A program made the translations under genes and the position numbers. Below are positions 41,144 to 49,946 of a stretch of 64,000 nt of DNA, piece after piece. The notes under the pieces are model-generated. The model was not told where the DNA came from. It did not search any database and saw nothing but the letters and a program-made list of their open reading frames with translations. The stretch comes from JANMDU01 sp031418715. Its GTDB lineage: Bacteria > Pseudomonadota > Gammaproteobacteria > Burkholderiales > Burkholderiaceae_C. The DNA is taken from contig JANOJL010000045.1 in assembly GCA_031418715.1 (NCBI GenBank), forward strand, positions 324,557 to 388,556, read 5' to 3'. Each line of letters begins with the position of its first letter. Positions within the stretch are counted from its first letter, which is position 1.

Positions 41144-42789
41144 TTCAAGAATTGATCGAGCGAGCGAACACGCACGCCCCTGTGCGCTACAGCGCCTTTT
41201 TTACTTGCATCGCCCTCGCATTACTCTCACTGTTCAGTGTGATTGTGTTTGGTGTGGGCTGGATTTGGGCTTTGGTATTCATGGGGCTCACCGCGTTAGG
41301 TATTCGTGACTTAAGGCAAAGTAAGCATGCTGTTCTGCGCAATTACCCCGTGATTGGCCACATCCGCTTTATGCTGGAGTTCATTCGCCCCGAAATTCGG
41401 CAGTATTTTCTTGAAGCCGATCACGATGCTACGCCGTTTTCCCGCGCTCAGCGCTCGCTCGTGTATGCCCGCGCGAAGGGCGACAGCGACAAGCGGCCGT
41501 TTGGCACGCAACTGGATGTGGGCGCAGATGGCTATGAATGGATCAACCATTCCGTTGCGCCCACGCGCATCGCCAGCCATGACTTTCGTATCACGATTGG
41601 CACGCCCGGTAATGGCTGCACGCAGCCTTATGCGGCCAGTGTTTTCAATATTTCCGCCATGAGCTTTGGCGCGCTAAGCGCCAATGCCATCCTCGCGCTC
41701 AACCAAGGCGCCAAAGCGGGCGGCTTCGCACATGATACGGGCGAGGGCTCAATCAGCGTGCACCATCGCCAACACGGCGGAGATTTGATCTGGGAAATTG
41801 GCTCGGGCTATTTCGGTTGCCGCAATGACGATGGCACGTTCAACGCTGAAAAATTCCAAGCCAGTGCCTGCGACCCGCAAGTCAAGATGATTGAGCTCAA
41901 ACTGAGCCAAGGTGCTAAACCTGGGCATGGCGGTTTGCTGCCCGGCTCTAAGGTGACGGCTGAAATTGCTCAGGCGCGTGGCGTGCCGCAAGGCGTGGAT
42001 TGTGTCTCGCCTGCAGCGCACAGCGCGTTTTCTACCCCGCTAGAAATGATGACGTTCATCGCTGAGTTGCGCACGCTCTCAGGCGGAAAGCCCGTGGGCT
42101 TTAAGCTGTGTATCGGCCATCCGTGGGAATGGTTTGCTATGGTGAAGGCGATGCTTGCCACAGGCATCACGCCTGATTTCATCGTGGTCGATGGCGCTGA
42201 AGGCGGCACAGGCGCAGCGCCAGTGGAGTTCACCGATCATGTGGGGGCACCGTTGCAAGAGGGCTTGCTGTTGGTGCACAACACGCTCAAGGGCGCGGGT
42301 CTGCGCTCTCGCATCCGCATTGGTTGCGCGGGTAAAGTGGTGAGCGCGTTTGACATGGCTCGCATGATGGCCTTGGGCGCTGACTGGTGCAACTCAGCAC
42401 GGGGCTTCATGTTTGCCTTGGGCTGCATTCAAGCACAGGCCTGCCACACGGGGCATTGTCCCACAGGCGTGACGACGCAAGATGCGTATCGCCAGCAGGC
42501 GCTGCATGTGCCGAGCAAGGCTGAGCGTGTGGCGCATTTTCATCAGCAGACCCTGCATGCCTTACAAGAAATTGTGCAGGCGGCGGGCTTGAAGCATCCC
42601 AGCGAGATCACCGCCCATCACATCGTGCGCCGCGTGAATGACAACGAAGTGCGCCTCCTGGCCAATCTCGTGCCGCAAGTGGCGGATGGCAGTTTGCTAA
42701 AAGAAGATCTGAGCGACACACACAATGTCTTTCGCCTGTATTGGCCACGTTCGCATGCTTCTGTATTTGCGTTGACCTCGGCCACCTAA
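41140..42789 (+). CDS. membrane-anchored FMN/Fe-S glutamate-synthase-like protein
   Basis: 549 residues. Two N-terminal membrane helices (about 20-55) precede an FMN-binding TIM barrel of the glutamate-synthase central domain. The barrel shows DGAEGGTGAAP and a 3Fe-4S site C429-x5-C435-x4-C440 (CIQAQACHTGHC), the same spacing as in glutamate synthase. No amidotransferase or NADPH domain is present, so it is a stand-alone synthase-like oxidoreductase of unknown substrate. Its translation is coupled to the NTF2-like gene by a four-base overlap. Confidence 0.88.
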   Translation: MIQELIERANTHAPVRYSAFFTCIALALLSLFSVIVFGVGWIWALVFMGLTALGIRDLRQSKHAVLRNYPVIGHIRFMLEFIRPEIRQYFLEADHDATPFSRAQRSLVYARAKGDSDKRPFGTQLDVGADGYEWINHSVAPTRIASHDFRITIGTPGNGCTQPYAASVFNISAMSFGALSANAILALNQGAKAGGFAHDTGEGSISVHHRQHGGDLIWEIGSGYFGCRNDDGTFNAEKFQASACDPQVKMIELKLSQGAKPGHGGLLPGSKVTAEIAQARGVPQGVDCVSPAAHSAFSTPLEMMTFIAELRTLSGGKPVGFKLCIGHPWEWFAMVKAMLATGITPDFIVVDGAEGGTGAAPVEFTDHVGAPLQEGLLLVHNTLKGAGLRSRIRIGCAGKVVSAFDMARMMALGADWCNSARGFMFALGCIQAQACHTGHCPTGVTTQDAYRQQALHVPSKAERVAHFHQQTLHALQEIVQAAGLKHPSEITAHHIVRRVNDNEVRLLANLVPQVADGSLLKEDLSDTHNVFRLYWPRSHASVFALTSAT

Positions 42790-42809
42790 ACAGCCGCCGA
42801 TGGCACGAG

Positions 42810-43850
42810 TCAAAACAGCGATTGCAGCTCACCCGCCATCGTGTTCATGCGCTGCCCCACGCGCTGAAGCAACCATTTGCCAGTGGTGTCAAAAGTACCG
42901 GGCAGTGAAGAGCCATCGCTGGCAGGATCGGATTGCGACGCGGTAGAGATACTACGCGTCAGATACAAACCAAACAGGTCTCGTTCGAGCAGATGCGCAA
43001 TGCTTGGCAGTACTCTTTGCAGCTGCTCCAAGGTGGATGGTTGTAGCCAGAGGCGATCCAGCAAAGCGGCATGACGCGGATAGAGCAGCGAAGTGCGCAC
43101 CCGAGGGTTGCGGCGCACATGAATCGGCTTGATCAGGTAGCGCTTGGGCAGCTCTGATTGATGGCAGTGCATGGCATACACCCAAGCCACCTCGTCCATG
43201 CTGCATTCCATGAAGTGCGCTGGCGCAAAGTTGGCCGATTTCGGGCGACGCAACCAAGCATCGGCATTGATATCGACCGGGCGCGTCCCGGGGCGCATCA
43301 GCACACGTCGCTGCGGCGCATCAATGATGGCGTCTAATCTGCCGTTTTGCTCCAAATGGAAGGTGTGACTCCCATCGAGCTCTTCGCGCCGATCCGTCAG
43401 CTCCTTGGCCAAAGCAAACAGGGCGCACAAAGGGCGAAGGATCGTCTCAAAATGCTGAAGGGTGCCCGACATGCTCGCCGCCGAGCCCAGGTCAAACATC
43501 GGATACGTTTTGACATCGATGCCCAAGGATTGGAGATGCACGATATCGCTGAGTGCAAAAGGCAAACGAATACCATCGAGCTCAGCGCCAAGCGGTGCTT
43601 TCTCCTTGGCATTCTGCAAGGCGCGATCAAACTGAAGATGCGATGCAAAACCTTGGGCTACGCCAGCACCCCTGATCAACAAGGCATCTGCTTCACTGAA
43701 ATCAACCACTTGCCAGACCGGCTGCTGCTCTGCTTCGTCCGCGTCGCCTTTCTTCAGTTCAGCACCATAGTTCTCTAACCAGCTGCGCACAGCAGCTTCC
43801 GAAGAGGCATCAAAACCCATCAGTCCCAAATACAGCCGGGGGTGTTGCAT
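42810..43850 (-). CDS. conserved hypothetical protein
   Basis: 346 residues, predicted soluble, no signal peptide. The N-terminal 60 residues (PRLYLGLMGFDASSEAAVRS, VDFSEADALLIRG) look like a degenerate receiver-like alpha/beta domain without an obvious phospho-acceptor. The rest is alpha/beta with conserved aromatic and acidic residues (DAWLRRPKSANFAPAHFMEC) and a Trp/Leu-rich C-terminus. I do not recognise a family. The gene stands alone, convergent with the FMN protein and followed by an 11-bp tandem repeat; the ATG at MQHPRL is chosen over an upstream start with no ribosome-binding site. Confidence 0.75.
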   Translation of the reverse strand: MQHPRLYLGLMGFDASSEAAVRSWLENYGAELKKGDADEAEQQPVWQVVDFSEADALLIRGAGVAQGFASHLQFDRALQNAKEKAPLGAELDGIRLPFALSDIVHLQSLGIDVKTYPMFDLGSAASMSGTLQHFETILRPLCALFALAKELTDRREELDGSHTFHLEQNGRLDAIIDAPQRRVLMRPGTRPVDINADAWLRRPKSANFAPAHFMECSMDEVAWVYAMHCHQSELPKRYLIKPIHVRRNPRVRTSLLYPRHAALLDRLWLQPSTLEQLQRVLPSIAHLLERDLFGLYLTRSISTASQSDPASDGSSLPGTFDTTGKWLLQRVGQRMNTMAGELQSLF

Positions 43851-43884
43851 GTTGTTTTTTTCGGGGAATGGTTCAACCAAAGAT

Positions 43885-43906
43885 CATTTATAGGGCATTT
43901 ATAGGG
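43885..43906. repeat. two tandem copies of CATTTATAGGG
   Basis: An 11-bp direct repeat (plus three more matching bases) in the 107-nt gap before the hypothetical gene. It is too short for function to be claimed. Confidence 0.6.
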
Positions 43907-43957
43907 CATTCTTACGGATTGTGCAATACTCAAACTTGACGATTTTTAAAGCTTGCT

Positions 43958-45316
43958 TCAAGAAGATCTACTACCTGCTGGTTTGACGGAGGTATAGCGG
44001 TTAGCCAACACCACCAGCACGATCACAGGCAACCCCAGCAGAGCCGTGCCGGTGAAGAAGTTGCCGTAGCCTACGGCATTGACCACCTGTCCGGAAAAAC
44101 CGGCCAAAAATTTGGGCAACAGCAGCATCAGCGAGGTGAACAAAGCATATTGTGTTGCGGAATACTGGATGTTGGTCAAACTGGAGAGGTAGGCAATGAA
44201 GGCCGCAGAGGCAATGCCACTGGAGAGGTTGTCTGCCGAGATCACCCAAATCAATGCATTCACATTCGCGCCCAGCGTGGCCAGCCAAGCAAACAGCAGA
44301 TTGCTCACCGCACTGAGCACCGCGCCCAACATGAGCACGCGCATCACACCAAAGCGCATAGACAAAATGCCGCCTAAGAATGCGCCCACCAGCGTCATGA
44401 TCACGCCATACACCTTGGTCACGCCAGCCACTTGGTCTTTGGTAAAGCCCATGTCCACATAAAACGGATTGGCCATCACACCCATCACAATATCGCTGAT
44501 GCGGTACACCGCGATCAATCCCAGAATCAGCGCTGCTTGCCATTGATAGCGCTTGAAAAAGTCAGCAAACGGCTCGATCAAAGTCACCAATAGCCATTCC
44601 TGCATGTTTTTCGCAGGGCGGAGCGTTTGTGGTCGGGGTTCAGGGGACAAAAGCACGGTGATCACGCCCACCAACATGGAGGCCGCCATGCAAAGATAAG
44701 CGATGTTCCAAGCGGCTTGGTCGTAGTTACCTGCTACGGCAACTTCCGCTCGCGCCGCAATCCAGAGAACACCCGCACCCGCCCAGATCATGGCCAACCG
44801 ATAGCCCGTTTGGTAGGTGGCAGCCAGTGCGGCTTGGCGATCTGCATCGGCCGATTCAATGCGGTAAGCATCGAGCACAATGTCTTGCGTGGCCGAACCA
44901 AAAGCCACCACCAACGCGCACCAAACCACAGGCATCAAAGCCAACTTCGGATCAGAGAAAGCCATGCCCACCAAGCCAGCAATGATCACCAATTGCGAGA
45001 CCAACAACCAAGAGCGCCTGCGCCCCAACCAGCGCGTCAACAGCGGAATCGACAACCGATCCACCAATGGCGCCCAGCACCACTTGAAGCCATAAGCCAG
45101 CCCCACCCAAGTTAAAAATCCAATGGTCGCCCGATCAATCCCTGCTTCGCGCAAACGAAAGCTCAGTGTGCCAAGAACCAGAAGCAAAGGCAAGCCTGCC
45201 CCAAAGCCAAGCGCGAGCATGCGCAATATGGCGGGTTCTTTGTAGACCTTCAACGACGCTAACCAACTTGGCTTAGACGCTAAAGGAGAGGATGGTGTGT
45301 GACTCATGTCGGTCAT
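43958..45316 (-). CDS. ampG: AmpG-family MFS permease
   Basis: 452 residues, about 12 membrane helices. LGFGAGLPLLLVLGTLSFRL and TIGFLTWVGLAYGFKWCWAP are characteristic of AmpG, the importer of anhydromuropeptides (GlcNAc-anhydroMurNAc peptides) for cell-wall recycling and beta-lactamase signalling. Several ATGs lie close together at the N-terminus; the second of these is used here, the third (9 nt later) is equally likely. It is monocistronic, divergent from the ligase gene. Confidence 0.85.
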   Translation of the reverse strand: MTDMSHTPSSPLASKPSWLASLKVYKEPAILRMLALGFGAGLPLLLVLGTLSFRLREAGIDRATIGFLTWVGLAYGFKWCWAPLVDRLSIPLLTRWLGRRRSWLLVSQLVIIAGLVGMAFSDPKLALMPVVWCALVVAFGSATQDIVLDAYRIESADADRQAALAATYQTGYRLAMIWAGAGVLWIAARAEVAVAGNYDQAAWNIAYLCMAASMLVGVITVLLSPEPRPQTLRPAKNMQEWLLVTLIEPFADFFKRYQWQAALILGLIAVYRISDIVMGVMANPFYVDMGFTKDQVAGVTKVYGVIMTLVGAFLGGILSMRFGVMRVLMLGAVLSAVSNLLFAWLATLGANVNALIWVISADNLSSGIASAAFIAYLSSLTNIQYSATQYALFTSLMLLLPKFLAGFSGQVVNAVGYGNFFTGTALLGLPVIVLVVLANRYTSVKPAGSRSS

Positions 45317-45431
45317 AATAAGCGCAAACTGCTTCCCAGCAGGAAGTAGCGCCATGTTGCTTTTTCTTTGCGACGGACTGATACAGCCATGTTGCGCACA
45401 TCACAAATCTAGCACTTAGCTTGACACACCC

Positions 45432-46688
45432 ATGAGGCTCTTTGCAAACAGCATGCTTGCCACGATCAGAAAATGGTCGCCCACCTCTATTGCTTCTTTT
45501 ATGTGGGGTTTTACCTGTTTTTTACCGGTCGGCATGGTTTATTTATCGGCTTTGATCTTGCTGCTTGCGATTTCGTTACACCGGGGCTCTAGCCTGATCG
45601 TTGCCAACAGCCGCTGGCAACTGATTCGTGGTCACGTCGTCTTCTGGCCCGTGTGTGTTTTCTTGATATGGTCATTGCTGATTTTTCTCATTCAGCCTCA
45701 TTATGCTGAGACACCCAGCAATTTATTCCATATTCTGCGTATCGCGGTAACTATTGCCATCGTTCTCTCACTGCGGCGAAACGAAGCACTCGCTGGGATT
45801 TGGGGCTGGATAGCGGGAGCGTTGGCCACTCTGCTCATCGTTTATGTCAACATACTTTTCCCGCTGCCGCACATTCTTGGTATCAGTGACTTGCTTGTCA
45901 TGAAAGGCAATAAATCGATTGGTATCGCTGTAATGCTGGCTATTTTTGCTTGCTCTACTGTGATGTATGCCGTGAGCCCATCCATCGGTCGGGTCTACCG
46001 ATGGGGAGTTTTAGGTATGGTTGCCGTCATTCCCGTTTTGATTTGGATGCTTCCTTCGCGCACATCATTGCTCTTGATCATGATCAGTCTTTCTCTTGGC
46101 TTGATGCATCGTTTACGGAAAAAACCATCGGTACTTTTTCTGGCTGCTATCGCGTTGTTTGCTTTTGGCTGGAGCGCTTACCAAGTACCAGATATTCAGA
46201 AAAGGTTTTCTGTAGGCCTACAAGAAATACAACACAGCATAGAAGCAAGCGCTACAGCGGGTGATGATGTAACGCAAAGCAGTTGGGGCATGAGACATCT
46301 GCTTTACACAAAGACAACGGATATGGTGCTTGAAAGGCCTCTGATAGGTTGGGGCATTGGCAGTTGGAATGATGAGTGGAAAAAACGCACGCCTGCGAGT
46401 GTTCATGCGGCAAACATGCCGCACAATGATTTTTTATGGATCGGTGCGCAAGCGGGTCTTCCGGGTTCGGTCAGCTTGCTGGCCATCATCGTGGCGCTTT
46501 TTTGGAGCGTGTTGCGCCTGCAATCACCAGCCGCAACCGCTAGCTTCGTTGCCACCGCTGGGCTTTTTGTTGCAATGACATTTAATTCAGCGCTAAGAGA
46601 CGCGCAGATTGGGATGTCAGTGCTGTTTGTGGTGTTGGTGCTGAATGTATATGCGCTCAGTCAGGCGGAAGACTTGTCTCAAGTTTGA
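45432..46688 (+). CDS. waaL: O-antigen ligase family protein (Wzy_C domain)
   Basis: 418 residues, about ten membrane helices with a large periplasmic loop containing the signature PLIGWGIGSWNDEWKK and PHNDFLWIGAQAGLPG. It joins O-antigen (or another glycan) to lipid A core in the inner membrane. The next two genes on the opposite strand encode a glycosyltransferase and a methyltransferase, completing a small surface-glycan locus. Its 3' end overlaps the glycosyltransferase 3' end by 10 nt. Codon use looks more AT-rich than its neighbours, hinting at transfer (impression, not computed). Confidence 0.85.
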   Translation: MRLFANSMLATIRKWSPTSIASFMWGFTCFLPVGMVYLSALILLLAISLHRGSSLIVANSRWQLIRGHVVFWPVCVFLIWSLLIFLIQPHYAETPSNLFHILRIAVTIAIVLSLRRNEALAGIWGWIAGALATLLIVYVNILFPLPHILGISDLLVMKGNKSIGIAVMLAIFACSTVMYAVSPSIGRVYRWGVLGMVAVIPVLIWMLPSRTSLLLIMISLSLGLMHRLRKKPSVLFLAAIALFAFGWSAYQVPDIQKRFSVGLQEIQHSIEASATAGDDVTQSSWGMRHLLYTKTTDMVLERPLIGWGIGSWNDEWKKRTPASVHAANMPHNDFLWIGAQAGLPGSVSLLAIIVALFWSVLRLQSPAATASFVATAGLFVAMTFNSALRDAQIGMSVLFVVLVLNVYALSQAEDLSQV

Positions 46689-47548
46689 TAGATCAAGCCA
46701 ACAATTCGGCCCCAATGCCGAGCAAGATGCTTAGGGATGGGCACGAAAAGGCGCAATGGAAAACTGAGCAACGCGAGAAGCAGCGTTCGTCTGCGAAGAC
46801 GCTTAGCGATGATGTCACCTCTGTGCTTGCGCGCAAACAATACCTTTGATTGCGCGTGATGGTAGCCACGTCCATACTCGTTGCGCAGCGGGTGCTTGCC
46901 GCGCACCGATCCGCGTGAGGCATGCAACCAAACGACATTTGGAACCACGACGATGCTACGACGCGCCTTAAATAATCGCAAACACAAATCTTCATCTTCA
47001 TAATAAAGAAAAAAATCTTCATCAAAGAACCCCACGCCATGGCATTGCGCCATGCGCAGCAACAACACAGCACCACTGACAAAGCCTACTGAGCATGGTG
47101 CATCCGCTTGAGGCCCTTGGCTGCGCCACTCCGTGCTGGGCCAGCGATAGCTGATTTCCTTGCGGCCATTGCCTCGTACCAGCTGGGGTGCCAAGATGGC
47201 TGCTTTGGGAAACACGCTGGCTGATCGCAGCAGCTGGAGGGCAAGATCGCCTTGCAATTCACAATCCGGGTTGAGCAACAAAGCAAATGGTGTGTCCACC
47301 TGTGCAAGTGCCCGATTATTGGCTGCACCAAAACCGAGATTGCGCTCATGCACAAGCAACTTAACATGGCGCAGGCTGCTGCTTACCTGTTCGGCGGTGC
47401 CATCATCACTGGCATTGTCTGAAATGATCACGTGGGCAAATGAAGCGAGCGGCTGAGTCAATGCCGCCAAGCAATGTCGGCTGTTGTAGGTGACGATGAT
47501 GACCGTGATATCGTCCAAGCGTGGATCAAATTGCGCGATCTCACCCAT
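46679..47548 (-). CDS. glycosyltransferase family 2
   Basis: 289 residues. The GT-A nucleotide-sugar fold opens VIIVTYNSRHCLAALTQPLA; DNASDDGTAE, the metal-binding LNPDCEL and the acidic EDEDLCLRLFKARR are in the right order for rhamnosyl/glycosyltransferases. A basic C-terminus with a hydrophobic stretch may associate with the membrane. It overlaps the methyltransferase gene upstream by 8 nt, so the two are coupled, and converges on waaL. Confidence 0.9.
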   Translation of the reverse strand: MGEIAQFDPRLDDITVIIVTYNSRHCLAALTQPLASFAHVIISDNASDDGTAEQVSSSLRHVKLLVHERNLGFGAANNRALAQVDTPFALLLNPDCELQGDLALQLLRSASVFPKAAILAPQLVRGNGRKEISYRWPSTEWRSQGPQADAPCSVGFVSGAVLLLRMAQCHGVGFFDEDFFLYYEDEDLCLRLFKARRSIVVVPNVVWLHASRGSVRGKHPLRNEYGRGYHHAQSKVLFARKHRGDIIAKRLRRRTLLLALLSFPLRLFVPIPKHLARHWGRIVGLIYQT

Positions 47549-48143
47549 GGTTCGGCTCTGATTTACAGGCTTCGAACTCCCATACTAAATGCGAGCGCTT
47601 GCCCACCATGCCATCAAGCTGCCGCAACAGAGTGCGTGCAAAGCCTGAGGGCTCATACGCGCCACGTGGCGAGATGCGCACTTGCCTTCGCAACGCGAAC
47701 TCACCCGTGAAGCCATACATACGTGCGCCAAGTTCGGGGCGGGTGAAGTAGCGCTGGGTTTTGGCGGCGATGATGTTCACATGTGTCGGATCGCGAAACG
47801 CTTTTTCATGTGGGTAGGCAGGTGTTACCGCATAGAGCAGACCTCCGGGCTTCAAGACGCGCCAAATCTCGTTCATCAGCTGCACGAAGGGAAAGTGCGT
47901 TTGGCCTTTTGCATCGATCACAACGCGTGGCACATGCTCAAAAAAATCGTAAGCCGACACAGAATCAAAGCGATCCGATTCAAATGGAATGGGTTCTACG
48001 CTCAAATTCGCTGCGGCGATGTGCTCCACGCCAGGCGCTGTCAAACCTGCACGAATATCAATGCCATACACCTGCTCGTAACCATACGGATTTTTCGGAC
48101 GTTGACCGCAGCCCAAATCCAAGTGTTGGCGTTGTTGCATCAT
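47541..48143 (-). CDS. class I SAM-dependent methyltransferase
   Basis: 200 residues. The SAM-binding motif I is LDLGCGQRPKN, motif II VYGIDI, with the post-II acidic region FDSVSAYDFFEHV and LKPGGLLYAVTPAYPH. It resembles methyltransferases of surface-glycan clusters. Target and site are unknown. It lies directly upstream of the glycosyltransferase (8-nt overlap) and 15 nt downstream of the zinc-finger gene. Confidence 0.88.
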   Translation of the reverse strand: MMQQRQHLDLGCGQRPKNPYGYEQVYGIDIRAGLTAPGVEHIAAANLSVEPIPFESDRFDSVSAYDFFEHVPRVVIDAKGQTHFPFVQLMNEIWRVLKPGGLLYAVTPAYPHEKAFRDPTHVNIIAAKTQRYFTRPELGARMYGFTGEFALRRQVRISPRGAYEPSGFARTLLRQLDGMVGKRSHLVWEFEACKSEPNHG

Positions 48144-48158
48144 TTTGTGGCAACTCGC

Positions 48159-48359
48159 TCAATGCGTATGAACGTGTTCGCCAGCTTTGAGTTTGTAGAC
48201 CGTACCGCAATAGGGACACTTGGCCTCGCCATGCTTTGCCACATCCAAAAATACGCGGGGGTGGTTGTTCCACACTTCCATGCCAGCTTGCTTGCTTGGG
48301 CAGAAGATGCCGCCTTGGGGGTTGAGGTCTTTAGCGGCGAGTTCGATGGGTTTGCTCAT
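48159..48359 (-). CDS. small zinc-finger protein (CHCC type)
   Basis: 66 residues. The zf-CHCC (NDUFS6-like) pattern is visible: C in GIFCPS, HP in NNHPRVFLDV, and C-x2-C in KCPYCGTVY, ending HVHTH. These small proteins are common in proteobacteria next to ilvE; function is not established beyond zinc binding. It starts 11 nt after the ilvE stop. Confidence 0.9.
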   Translation of the reverse strand: MSKPIELAAKDLNPQGGIFCPSKQAGMEVWNNHPRVFLDVAKHGEAKCPYCGTVYKLKAGEHVHTH

Positions 48360-48370
48360 GGTGTCAGCCT

Positions 48371-49327
48371 TCAGACTTTACTGAGCCAAGACGCATACTT
48401 CGGATTGCGGCCATTGACGATGTCGAAGAAGGCGCTTTGGATTTTTTCGGTGATCGGGCCGCGCGAGCCACCATCACCTCGGTTGCCAATCTCAACGCGA
48501 TCGAGCTCGCGGATCGGCGTGACTTCAGCTGCTGTGCCACTAAAAAACGCTTCATCTGCAATGTAGATTTCGTCGCGCGTGATGGCTTTTTCCTTGAGCT
48601 CGATGCCCAAATCTTTGCAAATCGAGAAAATCGTGTTGCGTGTGATGCCGTTCAAGGCGCCCGCACTTGAATCGGGCGTGTAGACCACGCCTTTGCGCAC
48701 CACAAACACGTTTTCTCCGGCGCCTTCTGAGACAAAACCTTGCGGATCGAGCAGCAGGGCTTCGTCGTAGCCTTCGTCGGTGGCTTCCATGTTGGCAAGA
48801 ATAGAGTTGGTGTAGTTGCTCACGGCTTTGGCGTGAATCATGGTGATGTTGACGTGATGGCGCGTGAAGCTGGAGGTTTTGACGCGGATACCGCGCTTCA
48901 AACCATCGTCGCCCAGATATGCGCCCCAAGGCCACGCCGCCACCATCAAATGAATCGTGTTGCCTTTGGGTGAGACGCCTAGTTTTTCAGAACCAATCCA
49001 AGTCAGCGGGCGTATGTAGCAGCTGGGCAGCTTGTTTTCGCGCACCACGGCTAGGGTGGCTTGCATCACTTCTTCTTGGCTGAAAGGAATCTTCATGCGA
49101 AGGATTTTGGCGCTGTTGAATAAACGCTCGGTGTGCTCTTCGAGCCTGAAAATGCCAGTGCTGCCATCTGCCAGATGGTAAGCGCGCACGCCCTCGAAAG
49201 CGCCGCAGCCGTAATGCAGGGTGTGCGAGAGCACATGGATTTTGGCATCGCGCCATTCGACCATCTGGCCATCCATCCAAATTTTGCCGTCGCGGTCATG
49301 CATGTTGGTTGGAGCGATTGTTGCCAT
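48371..49327 (-). CDS. ilvE: branched-chain amino-acid aminotransferase
   Basis: 318 residues, fold-type IV PLP enzyme. The PLP lysine is K167 in MIHAKAVSNYTNS; EGAGENVFVVRKGVVYTP and GITRNTIFSICKDLGIE are family signatures. It catalyses the last step of leucine, isoleucine and valine synthesis. It heads the ilvE, zinc-finger, methyltransferase, glycosyltransferase run on the minus strand. Confidence 0.96.
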   Translation of the reverse strand: MATIAPTNMHDRDGKIWMDGQMVEWRDAKIHVLSHTLHYGCGAFEGVRAYHLADGSTGIFRLEEHTERLFNSAKILRMKIPFSQEEVMQATLAVVRENKLPSCYIRPLTWIGSEKLGVSPKGNTIHLMVAAWPWGAYLGDDGLKRGIRVKTSSFTRHHVNITMIHAKAVSNYTNSILANMEATDEGYDEALLLDPQGFVSEGAGENVFVVRKGVVYTPDSSAGALNGITRNTIFSICKDLGIELKEKAITRDEIYIADEAFFSGTAAEVTPIRELDRVEIGNRGDGGSRGPITEKIQSAFFDIVNGRNPKYASWLSKV

Positions 49328-49365
49328 GGAATTTTCCTGTGTTGAAGATAGTGAATACCGCGATT

Positions 49366-49824
49366 TTACTGGGCTGTAGGCGTGGCTTCGGCGACTTTGA
49401 TGGCCTCGGCACTCTGCGCGACAGTCTCTTCTGGCACGGGTGGGCGATAGAGCTCCCAGCTTTGCAGCTTGCCACCCATGAACGTGCAGGTGACGTGCGA
49501 GCCACCGGTATCTTGCCAGCGGTAGATTTCGGGCTGCGCGTCTTTTTCAGTTTGAAGCAGGCCAATGCTGCGCGTGAGCGCCATCACATGCAAAAGATTC
49601 ACATTCTTTCTCAGCTTGACATTCAGCATCACCGCGCTGGCCACATAGCCCATGGGTTGATTCGCAGCGCGTTTGAGCACCGTGAGCATGCGCGTGAAAT
49701 GCAGCAGCACCCACATCACAACCGCTCCCGAAACCACGGCCACACCCGGCCAACCGTATTTTTGATAGGCCGCAGCAACTGCCGCCACGCCGCCGACCCA
49801 CAACAAAATGCTCTTGAAACTCAT
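49366..49824 (-). CDS. small membrane protein, unknown function
   Basis: 152 residues. Two N-terminal membrane helices (about 5-20 and 25-43) precede a soluble region with a central beta-rich part (HVTCTFMGGKLQSWELYRPP) and an acidic C-terminal tail. It is likely restricted to relatives of this organism; I do not recognise a family. It stands 38 nt upstream of ilvE in the same direction and may be co-transcribed with it. Confidence 0.7.
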   Translation of the reverse strand: MSFKSILLWVGGVAAVAAAYQKYGWPGVAVVSGAVVMWVLLHFTRMLTVLKRAANQPMGYVASAVMLNVKLRKNVNLLHVMALTRSIGLLQTEKDAQPEIYRWQDTGGSHVTCTFMGGKLQSWELYRPPVPEETVAQSAEAIKVAEATPTAQ

Positions 49825-49861
49825 ACGGCGATTTTAAGTCTAGAAGAGCTGCATTTGCTCT

Positions 49862-49932
49862 ATTTTATAAGCCAAATCGGCCTCTACCCGTTATAGAATT
49901 TGCGCAACATGCTATAAAATTAATAGCAAACT
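49862..49932 (-). repeat. TATAACGG palindromic element, copy 12 (after radA)
   Basis: AAATCGGCCTCTACCCGTTA, TAGAATTTGCGCAACA, TGCTATAAAATTAATAGCAA: among the best-preserved copies, in the gap between radA and the membrane-protein gene. Confidence 0.9.
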
Positions 49933-49946
49933 AGGGAGAAATTCAT

